Source of the DNA: an uncultured Clostridia bacterium
Lineage (GTDB): Bacteria > Bacillota > Clostridia > Christensenellales > Borkfalkiaceae
Direction of reading: 5' to 3'
Length of the DNA stretch: 29,161 bases
Assembly: GCA_947174975.1 (NCBI GenBank)
Contig: CAMWLA010000003.1
Location: 1 to 29,161, forward strand
Below are positions 5,686-12,354 of the stretch, one piece after another (position 1 is the first letter of the stretch; the number at the start of each line of letters is the position of its first letter). A program made the translations under genes and the position numbers. The notes beneath the pieces were generated by a model. That model was not told the DNA's origin. It worked only from the letters and a program-made list of their open reading frames with translations, and made no database searches.

Positions 5686-6780
5686 TTATTTATTCATTTT
5701 AAAGCTTCCGTTTTTTATATCGTTCAAAATACCCGTTTTCAAAATTGTTTTGGTGGAAGCGTTTTTAAAGTCCTCTTCCGCTTGGGTTATGACCGCTTGC
5801 AACACTGGGTAAAATTCCTTGAACCCGCTTGATAAAAGATAATAGGAAAGCGACCCGGGGACGGTGTTTATTTCGCTTAGGTAAACGACGTCGTCGCTTA
5901 ACAAAAAGTCGAAGCGGACAATGCCGCGCATATTCAGCCGCGAATACACGTTCGCGGTTATTTTTTTAATCTTTTTGGAAATTTCCTCGGGGATATCCGC
6001 GGGCAAAACGCTTCTGCCTCCTCCCGAATACTTGTCGTCGAAGCTTAAAATATCGCCCTTTGTTACCGCCTCTTCGCACTCCGAGGTTATCACCTTGCCC
6101 TCCGCAAAGTAAGCCGCGCAGTTTATTTCACGGCGGTTTTCTATGTACTTTTCGCAGATGACTCCGTCGTCGTAGAGGAACGCCGCGGCGACAGCCGTTT
6201 CAAGCTCTTCTCTGTTTTCGACGCATTCGATACCGATACTCGAACCCAGCTTTGCGGGCTTGACGATTATCGGATATTGCAGTTTTTCCGCCTTTAAAAA
6301 TTCGCTTGGCTCGTGGAGATATACGTATTTGGCGACCTTTACGCCGAGAGAGCGCAGCACGCGTTTCGTATAATATTTATCCATAAATGCGGCGGACTCG
6401 AACATACCCGCGCTTGCAAGCGGAATATCGTTGAGCGCGAAAAGTCCGCACACACCGCCGCCCTCGCCCCAGCCGCCGTGACAGCAGTTAATACCGACGT
6501 CCACCTTCAGAAACTTCTTGATGCGCTTGTTCTTTTTCAAGACGTACACACCGCCCTTACCCACGACGGCGCGCGGAAATTTTGCAAAGCCCTCGTCTTT
6601 GAAATTCGTAATATCCAAAAGTCCGTCGCCGGTGAAAAGCTCGCCGCGCTGCGACATATATAGGGGTATAACGGTGTTGCCGCCGCTCTTCAAAACGTTT
6701 GCCGCCATCGTTCCCGTAATTACGGAAACTTCGTTTTCATTTGATCTGCCGCCGAATATTACGGCTATATTTTTACCCAT
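5686..6780 (-). CDS. ddl: D-alanine--D-alanine ligase
   Basis: 364 residues from the ATG at 6780, about 11 bases after GGAGG; the GTG at 6792 is part of that Shine-Dalgarno. This ATP-grasp enzyme makes the D-Ala-D-Ala dipeptide for peptidoglycan precursors in the cytoplasm. Visible motifs are the N-terminal GGRSNENEVSVITG, a central CCHGGWGEGG, SAAFMDKYYTK, VKPAKLGSSIGIECV for nucleotide binding, an omega-loop DDKYSGG and the metal-binding EINTVPGSLSYY. The Lys-Tyr in the omega loop agrees with D-Ala rather than D-lactate specificity as I know it from E. coli DdlB. Two positions are unusual: GEDG-type is GEGG here, and the following QGLLE-type segment is CGLFA. It is last in an operon directly after a membrane-linked MurF, the enzyme that uses its product. 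Confidence 0.94.
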   Translation of the reverse strand: MGKNIAVIFGGRSNENEVSVITGTMAANVLKSGGNTVIPLYMSQRGELFTGDGLLDITNFKDEGFAKFPRAVVGKGGVYVLKKNKRIKKFLKVDVGINCCHGGWGEGGGVCGLFALNDIPLASAGMFESAAFMDKYYTKRVLRSLGVKVAKYVYLHEPSEFLKAEKLQYPIIVKPAKLGSSIGIECVENREELETAVAAAFLYDDGVICEKYIENRREINCAAYFAEGKVITSECEEAVTKGDILSFDDKYSGGGRSVLPADIPEEISKKIKKITANVYSRLNMRGIVRFDFLLSDDVVYLSEINTVPGSLSYYLLSSGFKEFYPVLQAVITQAEEDFKNASTKTILKTGILNDIKNGSFKMNK

Positions 6781-6832
6781 AAAAAAATTCACCTCCGCTG
6801 AAAAATTCCTTAGCTTTGGTGAATTTTATATT

Positions 6833-8431
6833 TTAATAAATATCGGGTAAATCATTGAGGAAAAGCACGGTATCGCCAGAATGTAAATACCCTTTCAGCT
6901 CTTCTTGTGCGCTTGCAAGAGTGGGCATGACTACGATTTTTTCCATATCGCCGCCAGAGGCTTTGTATCCCTTTTCCACGAATTTTACAAGCGTGTCGCC
7001 GACTAATATCACGAGGTCGAAGCCGACAAGCTCTTTACCGAGCGCGCTGTTTTCGTCCTCTTCGAGAACTCCGAGCTCGACGAGTCCGGGGGTTACCACG
7101 ATTTTTCTGCCGTCGAAATATTTTAAAACTTTGAGTGCGGCGCGCGCGCCCTTTACGTTGGAGTTGTAACCGTCGTCAAGGATATTTACCCCGCCGCTTT
7201 CGATTAACTGAAGTCTGTGTTCGATATAGTCTATGCCGCCTATTGCCGAAGCGATTTCGTCCAAAGTCATTCCCACGGCGAACGCTGCTTCCGCAGCAAG
7301 CGCGATATTGTTTGCGGAGTGTTCGCCCAAAAGCTTCGTCTTTACCCGCTTACTCTCTCCGCCGAGCGTCAGCGTGAATTCGGTACCGTCTTTACCGCTT
7401 ACAATATCCGTTGCACACGCGCAACGCGATTTATTGTAGTTAAAGTCGGCAAATAAATCGAATGCGTCGTCGGCAATAACCGTCACGTTTTTAGTGGCTG
7501 AAAGAATTTCCGCCTTTGCATTCACAATATTCTTAAAAGTCAAAAAAGTTTCAAGGTGCTGTCCGCAGATACCGGTAATCAGCGAATAATCGGGCGGGCA
7601 GATTTCACAAAGCTCTGCAATGTCGCCTATATGCCTTGCGCCCATTTCGGCAATGAATATATCGTAGTCTTCGAGGTTTGCGTTGTTAACCGCAAGCGCG
7701 ATTCCTATCGGGGTATTGTGCGAACGGGGAGTAGTCAAAACTCTGTACTTTTCCGAAAGCAGATCAAACAGAATATTTTTCGTAGTGGTCTTGCCGTAGC
7801 TTCCCGTTATGGCAATGACCTTGACGTTCGACTGTGCAAGCTTTTTCTTCGCTTGGCGTATAAACTTTTTATTGTGCGGAACCTCGTAAATTTTGGCAAT
7901 GCCGTTTGCAAGCATTAAAAGAGGAATTGCCGAAAGTGGCATAACCGCAAGGGGAACGTACCTTAAATACGAGAAAACTTTATTCCCCCAAACGTAGTCG
8001 GCAAAGTTTAAAAGCGTAATTAAAAGATATGAAATAATTGCAAATACGAGGAAAGCAATCGCGTAAAGCCGTTTAAATCTCGGCGTGGGCGTCACTTCCG
8101 AACGGAGCGCAACCTTTTTATCTGCAAAAAAGTAAAGCACGAAAAATACGAGATACGCCGCGAGGGATACGACCGCCGCCCATTCACCCGCAAAGGAAAA
8201 GGCGAGCCCTATTGCCGCCGACGAAAGGGCGCACATCATTGCAAGGAATACAAACCGCTGAAATGCGAGGTTGCCTTGTCTTTTTACCCAGTCGAAATAC
8301 TTTTTATTACTGTATCCCGACGACTGTAAAACGCCCGCTTGCTTATACACGGCAACGCACAAAAGGCACGCAAGCACGATAGCCGTGACTGCGCACTCAA
8401 CTGTTTTGGGTACGGAAATGAAGATGCCCAT
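6833..8431 (-). CDS. murF: MurF-type Mur ligase with an N-terminal membrane domain
   Basis: 532 residues; ATG preceded by GGAGG at 6 bases, and only 1 base separates it from the hydrolase stop. Residues about 10-30, 57-80, 83-103, 121-143 and 152-178 are membrane helices. The Mur ligase central domain then begins with the ATP loop GSYGKTTTK (210-218) and continues with TPRSHNTPIG, FIAEMGARHIGDIA, GQHLETF and the carbamylated-lysine segment NAKAEIL. The C-terminal domain includes HRLQLIE, ILDDGYNSN and TPGLVELG. These match MurF, which adds D-Ala-D-Ala to the UDP-MurNAc-tripeptide. The normal MurF N-terminal UDP-binding domain is absent, with the membrane helices in its place, so the substrate may be held differently or be lipid-linked. 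The next gene, ddl, makes its dipeptide substrate, which supports the call. A different amide ligase of the Mur fold is the alternative. Confidence 0.85.
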   Translation of the reverse strand: MGIFISVPKTVECAVTAIVLACLLCVAVYKQAGVLQSSGYSNKKYFDWVKRQGNLAFQRFVFLAMMCALSSAAIGLAFSFAGEWAAVVSLAAYLVFFVLYFFADKKVALRSEVTPTPRFKRLYAIAFLVFAIISYLLITLLNFADYVWGNKVFSYLRYVPLAVMPLSAIPLLMLANGIAKIYEVPHNKKFIRQAKKKLAQSNVKVIAITGSYGKTTTKNILFDLLSEKYRVLTTPRSHNTPIGIALAVNNANLEDYDIFIAEMGARHIGDIAELCEICPPDYSLITGICGQHLETFLTFKNIVNAKAEILSATKNVTVIADDAFDLFADFNYNKSRCACATDIVSGKDGTEFTLTLGGESKRVKTKLLGEHSANNIALAAEAAFAVGMTLDEIASAIGGIDYIEHRLQLIESGGVNILDDGYNSNVKGARAALKVLKYFDGRKIVVTPGLVELGVLEEDENSALGKELVGFDLVILVGDTLVKFVEKGYKASGGDMEKIVVMPTLASAQEELKGYLHSGDTVLFLNDLPDIY

Positions 8432-8432
8432 T

Positions 8433-9155
8433 CTATTCCTCCGTAAGAAAGTTGTACACTAATTTATTGAACTCGTCGGGGTGTTCCGAAAAACAGAAAT
8501 GCCCGCCGTCCAAAAGACAAAGACGGCTTCCGACGATTAAATTTTTAAAAGTTTCACCCTCCTCAGTAGGCGGGGTTACGGTATCGTTCCGCCCGTAAAT
8601 TAAAAGGGTGTTGTTTTTTATATTCGAAGCGCTTCCGCGCAAATCTTCGTTCACGATTTTCTTGTAGCTTTCCCGCATTACGGGGGAAAGCGTGCGGTAC
8701 TCTTCGCTTCCGTAATGCTTTTCGGCAAACTTCGGGAAAAACCTTTTTACACGTCTGTACGCCTTTACCCTACGCATATATTGCGCCGAGCGGGGTTTTA
8801 CTATTCCCGCGCCGCCGGTTATAATAAGCTTATCCGCTGCCCCTCCGCGTTCGCCCAAATATTTCAGCGCGACCCGCGCCCCGAAGGAATGGGCAAGGAT
8901 ATGCGGATTATGTAATTTGCTTTTTTTAATGAATGAGTCAAGCCAGTCGCAGTAGTCGTCCACAGAATACGGTGTATCTATCGGCGAGCTTTTGCCGAAC
9001 CCCAGAATATCGGGTGCGGTGACCTTGAAATTTTGCGACAAAAATTTTATCTGATAGTAAAAGCTTTCCTTGTTTGACAGATATCCGTGCAGAAGAAGAA
9101 TATCCTTGCCGTCTCCGACGCAAACAGTCGAAACGAATTTACCGTTTAATAAAAT
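8433..9155 (-). CDS. Alpha/beta hydrolase, probable ATT start
   Basis: About 240 residues. The first usual start codon in frame is a TTG at 9041, but that would remove the oxyanion-hole strand. The frame continues upstream in perfect family register: ILLLHGYLSNKESFYYQ (about residues 19-35), then FKVTAPDILGFGKSS. No ATG, GTG or TTG exists between the in-frame TAA inside rimI and this region. The best start is ATT at 9155, 8 bases after GAGG. The catalytic set is complete: HG (23-24), the nucleophile elbow LAHSFGAR, the acid in IYGRNDTVTP and the His in DGGHFCFSEHP. The substrate is unknown. It lies between rimI and murF in a tightly packed operon; a housekeeping esterase or cell-wall-related hydrolase are both possible. 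Confidence 0.82.
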   Translation of the reverse strand: MLLNGKFVSTVCVGDGKDILLLHGYLSNKESFYYQIKFLSQNFKVTAPDILGFGKSSPIDTPYSVDDYCDWLDSFIKKSKLHNPHILAHSFGARVALKYLGERGGAADKLIITGGAGIVKPRSAQYMRRVKAYRRVKRFFPKFAEKHYGSEEYRTLSPVMRESYKKIVNEDLRGSASNIKNNTLLIYGRNDTVTPPTEEGETFKNLIVGSRLCLLDGGHFCFSEHPDEFNKLVYNFLTEE

Positions 9156-9165
9156 ATAAATAACC

Positions 9166-9600
9166 TCACAGATTTTTAACCATTACAAGGCAATCTTCGC
9201 CGTCGGGATAGTAACGCGTGCGCGCATATGCGCCCGCGAATCCGTTTTTAAGATACAGCCCCATTGCCGCCGAGTTGGAAACGCGCACTTCGAGAAAGAC
9301 CTTCTCCGCGCCCTTTTCCTTTGCCACTGCACAAAGCTTTTTTAAAAGGTTGGTGCCTATGCCGCCGTTACGGTAATTTTCGGCAACTGCAACGTTACCG
9401 ATATCCGCGGAATCCGCCGCGACGGTAACCCCGCCGTAACCCGCGATTTCCCCTTCGTCCTCGCACAGCACGCCGAAAAACGTAGGCATTTCAAAAACCG
9501 ACGCAAGCGTTTTATAGCTCCAGGCTTCGTCGGAAAATATATCCCTTTCCATTTCGGAAATTTTTAAAATATCCTCGTATCTCCACTCTCTTATCAGCAT
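9166..9600 (-). CDS. rimI: Ribosomal protein S18 alanine N-acetyltransferase (GNAT)
   Basis: 144 residues. This GNAT enzyme transfers an acetyl group from acetyl-CoA to the N-terminal alanine of ribosomal protein S18. Visible motifs are MERDIFSDEAWS near the N-terminus, the strand ADIGNVAVAENYR followed by the CoA pyrophosphate loop NGGIGTNLL, and the RimI-typical C-terminal block FLEVRVSNSAAMGLYLKNGF, then RTRYYPDGEDCLVM. Length is normal for the family. The ATG overlaps the end of tsaB by 7 bases, and the tsaE-tsaB-rimI order is a standard bacterial cluster. The alternative, a generic GNAT, is unlikely given the EVR-SN-A-LY block and the neighbours. Confidence 0.92.
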   Translation of the reverse strand: MLIREWRYEDILKISEMERDIFSDEAWSYKTLASVFEMPTFFGVLCEDEGEIAGYGGVTVAADSADIGNVAVAENYRNGGIGTNLLKKLCAVAKEKGAEKVFLEVRVSNSAAMGLYLKNGFAGAYARTRYYPDGEDCLVMVKNL

Positions 9601-10199
9601 TTGCGATTTTCCTCCGCTTGCGATTTTCTGACGTACAGCGCTTGCATCTTGTCTGATTTCTCAGCACTTTTTGCTTTCACCGCGCAGTAAAGACAGTTTT
9701 GAATATCAAGTTTAGTATATCCCGAAAGCGGCAAATCTTCAAACCCGTACAAGTTAGCGTTAAGGTTTTCAACCTCTTCCGCGCTCATATAGCGGGGCTT
9801 GAAAATTACTTCCTTTTTATTATTGAAACCACAGACGTAATAATGAGAATGCGCCGCGTCGATTACCGTGTAAAAATCATCGTCCTCAACATTATATGCC
9901 AAAAGTTCGAAAGCGGTTACAGATACCAAAGGTTTGCCCACTCCGACTGCAAAGCCCTTTGCCGTGGAAATGCCTATGCGGATACCCGTAAACGAACCGG
10001 GGCCGGTCACCGCCGCGAAAAAGTCACATTCGGCGGGGGATAGGGAAGCTTCTTTTAAGACCTTGTCTATTTCGCCCATAAGCACGACGGAATGCTTCAA
10101 AGCGCAGTCGGGAAGGTAACGCGCAGCCACCTTTGCACCCTTTACCGCCAAAACCGCCAGATACCGCGAAGACGTATCTATTGCAAGAAAATTACTCAT
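9594..10199 (-). CDS. tsaB: tRNA threonylcarbamoyladenosine biosynthesis protein TsaB
   Basis: 201 residues. TsaB partners TsaD and TsaE in transferring the threonylcarbamoyl group to A37 of ANN-decoding tRNAs. It shows the ASKHA-fold signature: MSNFLAIDTSSRYLAV at the N-terminus, LKHSVVLMGEIDKVL, the diagnostic VTGPGSFTGIRIGISTAKGF and a weakly conserved C-terminal half. TsaD, the catalytic paralogue with zinc-binding histidines, is not in this window. The gene overlaps tsaE by 8 bases (ATGAGTAA) and rimI by 7, so translation is coupled. Confidence 0.94.
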   Translation of the reverse strand: MSNFLAIDTSSRYLAVLAVKGAKVAARYLPDCALKHSVVLMGEIDKVLKEASLSPAECDFFAAVTGPGSFTGIRIGISTAKGFAVGVGKPLVSVTAFELLAYNVEDDDFYTVIDAAHSHYYVCGFNNKKEVIFKPRYMSAEEVENLNANLYGFEDLPLSGYTKLDIQNCLYCAVKAKSAEKSDKMQALYVRKSQAEENRKC

Positions 10200-10596
10200 A
10201 TTCTATCCGCCTTTTGTCGTTGCCGAGTTTTATGATGTTAACCTTTTTTACTTTTTCGGGAAGTACGGATGCTATATTTTCTGCCCATTCCACAAGGCAG
10301 ATTCCGTCCGAGTAAAAATAGTCGCATAGCCCGAGCGCTTCGGCTTGTCCGCCGTCGGATAAGCGGTAACAGTCGAAGTGATACAAAACACCGTTATAGT
10401 CGTTCATATAGGCATAGGTGGGGCTTAAAATTTCGTCCTCTATTCCAAGTCCCAAGGCAACGCCCTTTGCAAACACGGTTTTACCCGCGCCCATTTCGCC
10501 GTTTAAAAGCACGACGTCGCCGCCCTTCAATGTCTTTGCGAAATTCTTTGCAAACTCTATCGTTTGGTTTGCGCTGTCGGAAATAAAAATCGCCAT
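10192..10596 (-). CDS. tsaE: tRNA threonylcarbamoyladenosine biosynthesis ATPase TsaE
   Basis: 134 residues. TsaE is the small P-loop ATPase that resets the TsaBD complex during t6A synthesis. The Walker A is GEMGAGKT (33-40), followed by SPTYAYMNDY, YHFDCYRLSD and DGICLVEWAEN, all family hallmarks. It is first in the tsaE-ddl operon. The start ATG lies only 8 bases after a TATAAT box, with no usable Shine-Dalgarno between them, so the mRNA is predicted to be leaderless or nearly so. Confidence 0.94.
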   Translation of the reverse strand: MAIFISDSANQTIEFAKNFAKTLKGGDVVLLNGEMGAGKTVFAKGVALGLGIEDEILSPTYAYMNDYNGVLYHFDCYRLSDGGQAEALGLCDYFYSDGICLVEWAENIASVLPEKVKKVNIIKLGNDKRRIEYE

Positions 10597-10604
10597 ACGG
10601 GTAT

Positions 10605-10633
10605 ATTATACTCCGTACGGCGTTTAATTGCAA
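10605..10633 (-). promoter_or_regulatory. Promoter of the tsaE-ddl operon, leaderless configuration
   Basis: On the minus strand TTGCAA (10633-10628), a 17-base spacer, then TATAAT (10610-10605). Eight bases separate the -10 from the ATG at 10596, placing the transcription start within about 0-2 bases of the start codon. A GGAG sits just upstream of the -10 and would not be in the transcript. Confidence 0.75.
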
Positions 10634-10638
10634 GAAAT

Positions 10639-11310
10639 TTATTTTATTAATTCGCTAATCACTTCACTTGCTATTATTAATCCTGCAACAGACGGAACGA
10701 ACGCACAGCTTGCGGGAACCCGCTCGTTTGTCGACGGCTCTTCCTTTGAGTATACGACTTTTAAGCTTTCGATACCCCTCTTTTTCAGCTCTCTGCGCAT
10801 CACCCTTGCAAGCGGACAGACGGAAGTTTTGTAAATATCGGCGACCTCGAACGCGGTAGGATCTTTTTTATTACCCGCGCCCATACAGCTTATTAAGGGA
10901 ACGTTAGCTCTTTTTGCGTTTTCTATTATTGCAAGCTTGCCCGTCACCGTATCGATCGCGTCGACGATATAATCGTAAACGGAAAAGTCAAAGGGCGTTT
11001 CGGGCAGATAAAACAGCTTGTGCGCCATCACCTTGCAGTCGGGGTTTATATCCGTAATGCGCTTTTGGGCAACCTCGACTTTATCTTGACCCAAAGTCGA
11101 GTGAAGGGCATATATCTGGCGGTTAATATTGCTTGGCGCTACCTTGTCGCCGTCAATCAAATCGATTGCGCCTATGCCGGAACGCACCAGCGCTTCGACA
11201 ACGTAACCTCCCACGCCGCCTATTCCGAACACCGCAACTCGGCATTCTTTAAGCTTTTTTAAAGCTTCGTCGCCGAACAGCGTTCTCGTCCTTGAAAATA
11301 TATCTTCCAT
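10639..11310 (-). CDS. tcdA: tRNA threonylcarbamoyladenosine dehydratase (ThiF/E1 family)
   Basis: 223 residues from the ATG at 11310; the frame extends much further upstream but crosses a promoter and terminator, so the longer version is not real. TcdA uses ATP to adenylate and cyclise the t6A side chain into cyclic t6A at tRNA position 37. Seen motifs are the N-terminal FSRTRTLFG, the nucleotide loop VFGIGGVGGYVVEALVRSGIG, LIDGDKVAPSNINRQIYA, CMGAGNKKDPT and the CPLARVMRRELKKRGI block typical of the TcdA/CsdL group. It lies upstream of tsaE, tsaB, whose product t6A is its substrate. The start lies 6 bases after TATATT without a Shine-Dalgarno, so it is predicted to be leaderless. Confidence 0.9.
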   Translation of the reverse strand: MEDIFSRTRTLFGDEALKKLKECRVAVFGIGGVGGYVVEALVRSGIGAIDLIDGDKVAPSNINRQIYALHSTLGQDKVEVAQKRITDINPDCKVMAHKLFYLPETPFDFSVYDYIVDAIDTVTGKLAIIENAKRANVPLISCMGAGNKKDPTAFEVADIYKTSVCPLARVMRRELKKRGIESLKVVYSKEEPSTNERVPASCAFVPSVAGLIIASEVISELIK

Positions 11311-11316
11311 ATTTTT

Positions 11317-11345
11317 AATATAGCAACTTGCCCGATTTTTGTCAA
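11317..11345 (-). promoter_or_regulatory. Promoter of tcdA, leaderless configuration
   Basis: On the minus strand TTGACA (11345-11340), a 17-base spacer and TATATT (11322-11317). Six bases then separate the -10 from the ATG, so the predicted transcription start is the A of the start codon. It abuts the ribU terminator. Confidence 0.78.
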
Positions 11346-11375
11346 GAAAAAGCCGAGGCGTTAAGCCCCGGCTTT
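11346..11375 (-). terminator. Terminator of ribU
   Basis: On the minus strand AAAGCCGGGGC (11375-11365) pairs with GCCTCGGCTTT (11359-11349) apart from one C-A mismatch, with a 5-base loop, and is followed by TTTTTC. It begins 3 bases after the ribU stop and ends next to the -35 of the tcdA promoter. Confidence 0.82.
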
Positions 11376-11377
11376 GA

Positions 11378-12091
11378 TTATTGCTCCGTATTTTTGCGTC
11401 TGGTAAACTTAGCGTTGGTAAGCTTAATAAGCTTTGAAAGCGGCTTGTATAAAAGGAATGCCACAGCCGAAAGTGCCGCAACCTTTATAAAGTTGAACAG
11501 CGTTGTCCAGTGCCACACTTTTAAGAAGGTTTTCATGCCGAGCGACCAGTTGAACCCGACGAATACCGGGAAATTAAGTAACAAGTTTACGGGAATCGAC
11601 CATAACGTTCTTGCAAGGCACGCGATAGCTATTCCGACAAGCACAGCCTTTATGCCCTTATACTTTTTGTATAGAATAGAGGGAATAAGTATAAACGGCA
11701 GCATTACGATTACGTTTGCAAGCTCGCCGACGAATGCCGAATTTGTGAAGCAAATACCGTAAATCAGTTCCTTCAATACGCCCGAAATTATTCCCGCGAC
11801 GGGGCCTAACGAATAGGCGCAAATCAAAATGAATGCGTCAGAAAAGTCAAGCTTTAAATACGGCACGGCGGGCAGAACCGAAAACTGCAACATTCTCAGA
11901 ACGAACGAAAGCGCCGTAAAAATCGCAATATACGATATGCGCGTTGCCGTGAAGTAGTTTTTGAATACTTCGCCTATGCTCTTCTTGCTCTTTACCTCGG
12001 ACATTCCCTCGGTAGGCTCTGCGGGCTCTTCAAGCCCGACTTGCTGTGTGCTGTCCGCAGTTTCTGCGGACTCATTGATTTCTTCTTCCAT
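11378..12091 (-). CDS. ribU: Riboflavin ECF transporter S component RibU
   Basis: 237 residues; ATG preceded by AAGGAG at 8 bases. RibU binds riboflavin in the membrane and works with the shared EcfA-A'-T module. An acidic N-terminal tail of about 45 residues is followed by five or six helices carrying the RibU pattern: RISYIAIFTALSFVLRM, LPAVPYLKLDFSDAFILI (the LKxDFSD signature), YSLGPVAGIISGVLKELIY, and SAFVGELANVIVMLPFI. The leader holds a complete FMN riboswitch and a terminator, which independently supports riboflavin as substrate. The long acidic N-terminus is unusual; an internal ATG at residue 30 lacks a better ribosome binding site. Confidence 0.94.
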   Translation of the reverse strand: MEEEINESAETADSTQQVGLEEPAEPTEGMSEVKSKKSIGEVFKNYFTATRISYIAIFTALSFVLRMLQFSVLPAVPYLKLDFSDAFILICAYSLGPVAGIISGVLKELIYGICFTNSAFVGELANVIVMLPFILIPSILYKKYKGIKAVLVGIAIACLARTLWSIPVNLLLNFPVFVGFNWSLGMKTFLKVWHWTTLFNFIKVAALSAVAFLLYKPLSKLIKLTNAKFTRRKNTEQ

Positions 12092-12136
12092 AAAAGAACT
12101 CCTTAAAAAATTTTTTATTTTTAAAGTTGTTCCTTG

Positions 12137-12164
12137 AAAAAAATCGTCCCGAAAATTCGGGACG
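12137..12164 (-). terminator. Riboswitch-controlled attenuator upstream of ribU
   Basis: On the minus strand CGTCCCGAA (12164-12156), a 2-base loop AA/TT region and TTCGGGACG (12153-12145), followed by seven T (12143-12137). It lies between the FMN aptamer and the ribU Shine-Dalgarno, the expected place for ligand-induced termination. Confidence 0.9.
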
Positions 12165-12186
12165 AAAATACGACGAATTATCGCAT

Positions 12187-12309
12187 TATTCTTTTAACAT
12201 CCGGACTGTAACCGTAGGTGCAAGAATTTCACTCGCTCGGGGTTTTCAGAGAAAACCTTCGCGGACTGTAACCGCCAGTGGGGAATTTCACCCCGCCCCA
12301 AAGAATAAC
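12187..12309 (-). promoter_or_regulatory. FMN riboswitch (RFN element)
   Basis: The minus strand carries the conserved RFN blocks in order: GGGGCGGGGTGAAATTCCCC, then ACTGGCGGTTACAGTCCGCG, a variable stem (GGTTTTC with GAAAACC), GAGTGAAATTC, and CCTACGGTTACAGTCCGGATG. It is closed by a P1 stem of ATTCTT (5' side) with AAGAAT (3' side). FMN binding is expected to favour the downstream attenuator and switch ribU off when flavin is abundant. Confidence 0.96.
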
Positions 12310-12325
12310 TTTAAATTGTAACTGT

Positions 12326-12354
12326 ATTATATTGTGTAATTTAACTGTTGTCAA
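12326..12354 (-). promoter_or_regulatory. Consensus sigma-A promoter of the riboswitch-ribU unit
   Basis: On the minus strand TTGACA (12354-12349), a 17-base spacer and TATAAT (12331-12326): a perfect consensus at both hexamers. The -35 overlaps the gtrA stop codon at 12353-12351. Confidence 0.9.

Noticed and set aside
8938..9123. A 61-codon minus-strand frame next to the hydrolase
   Set aside because: It is an out-of-frame shadow of the 5' end of the hydrolase, whose true frame through this stretch carries the HG motif.
11311..11481. A 57-residue N-terminal extension of TcdA
   Set aside because: It would be translated from DNA containing the ribU terminator and the tcdA promoter, and homology begins at the ATG at 11310.
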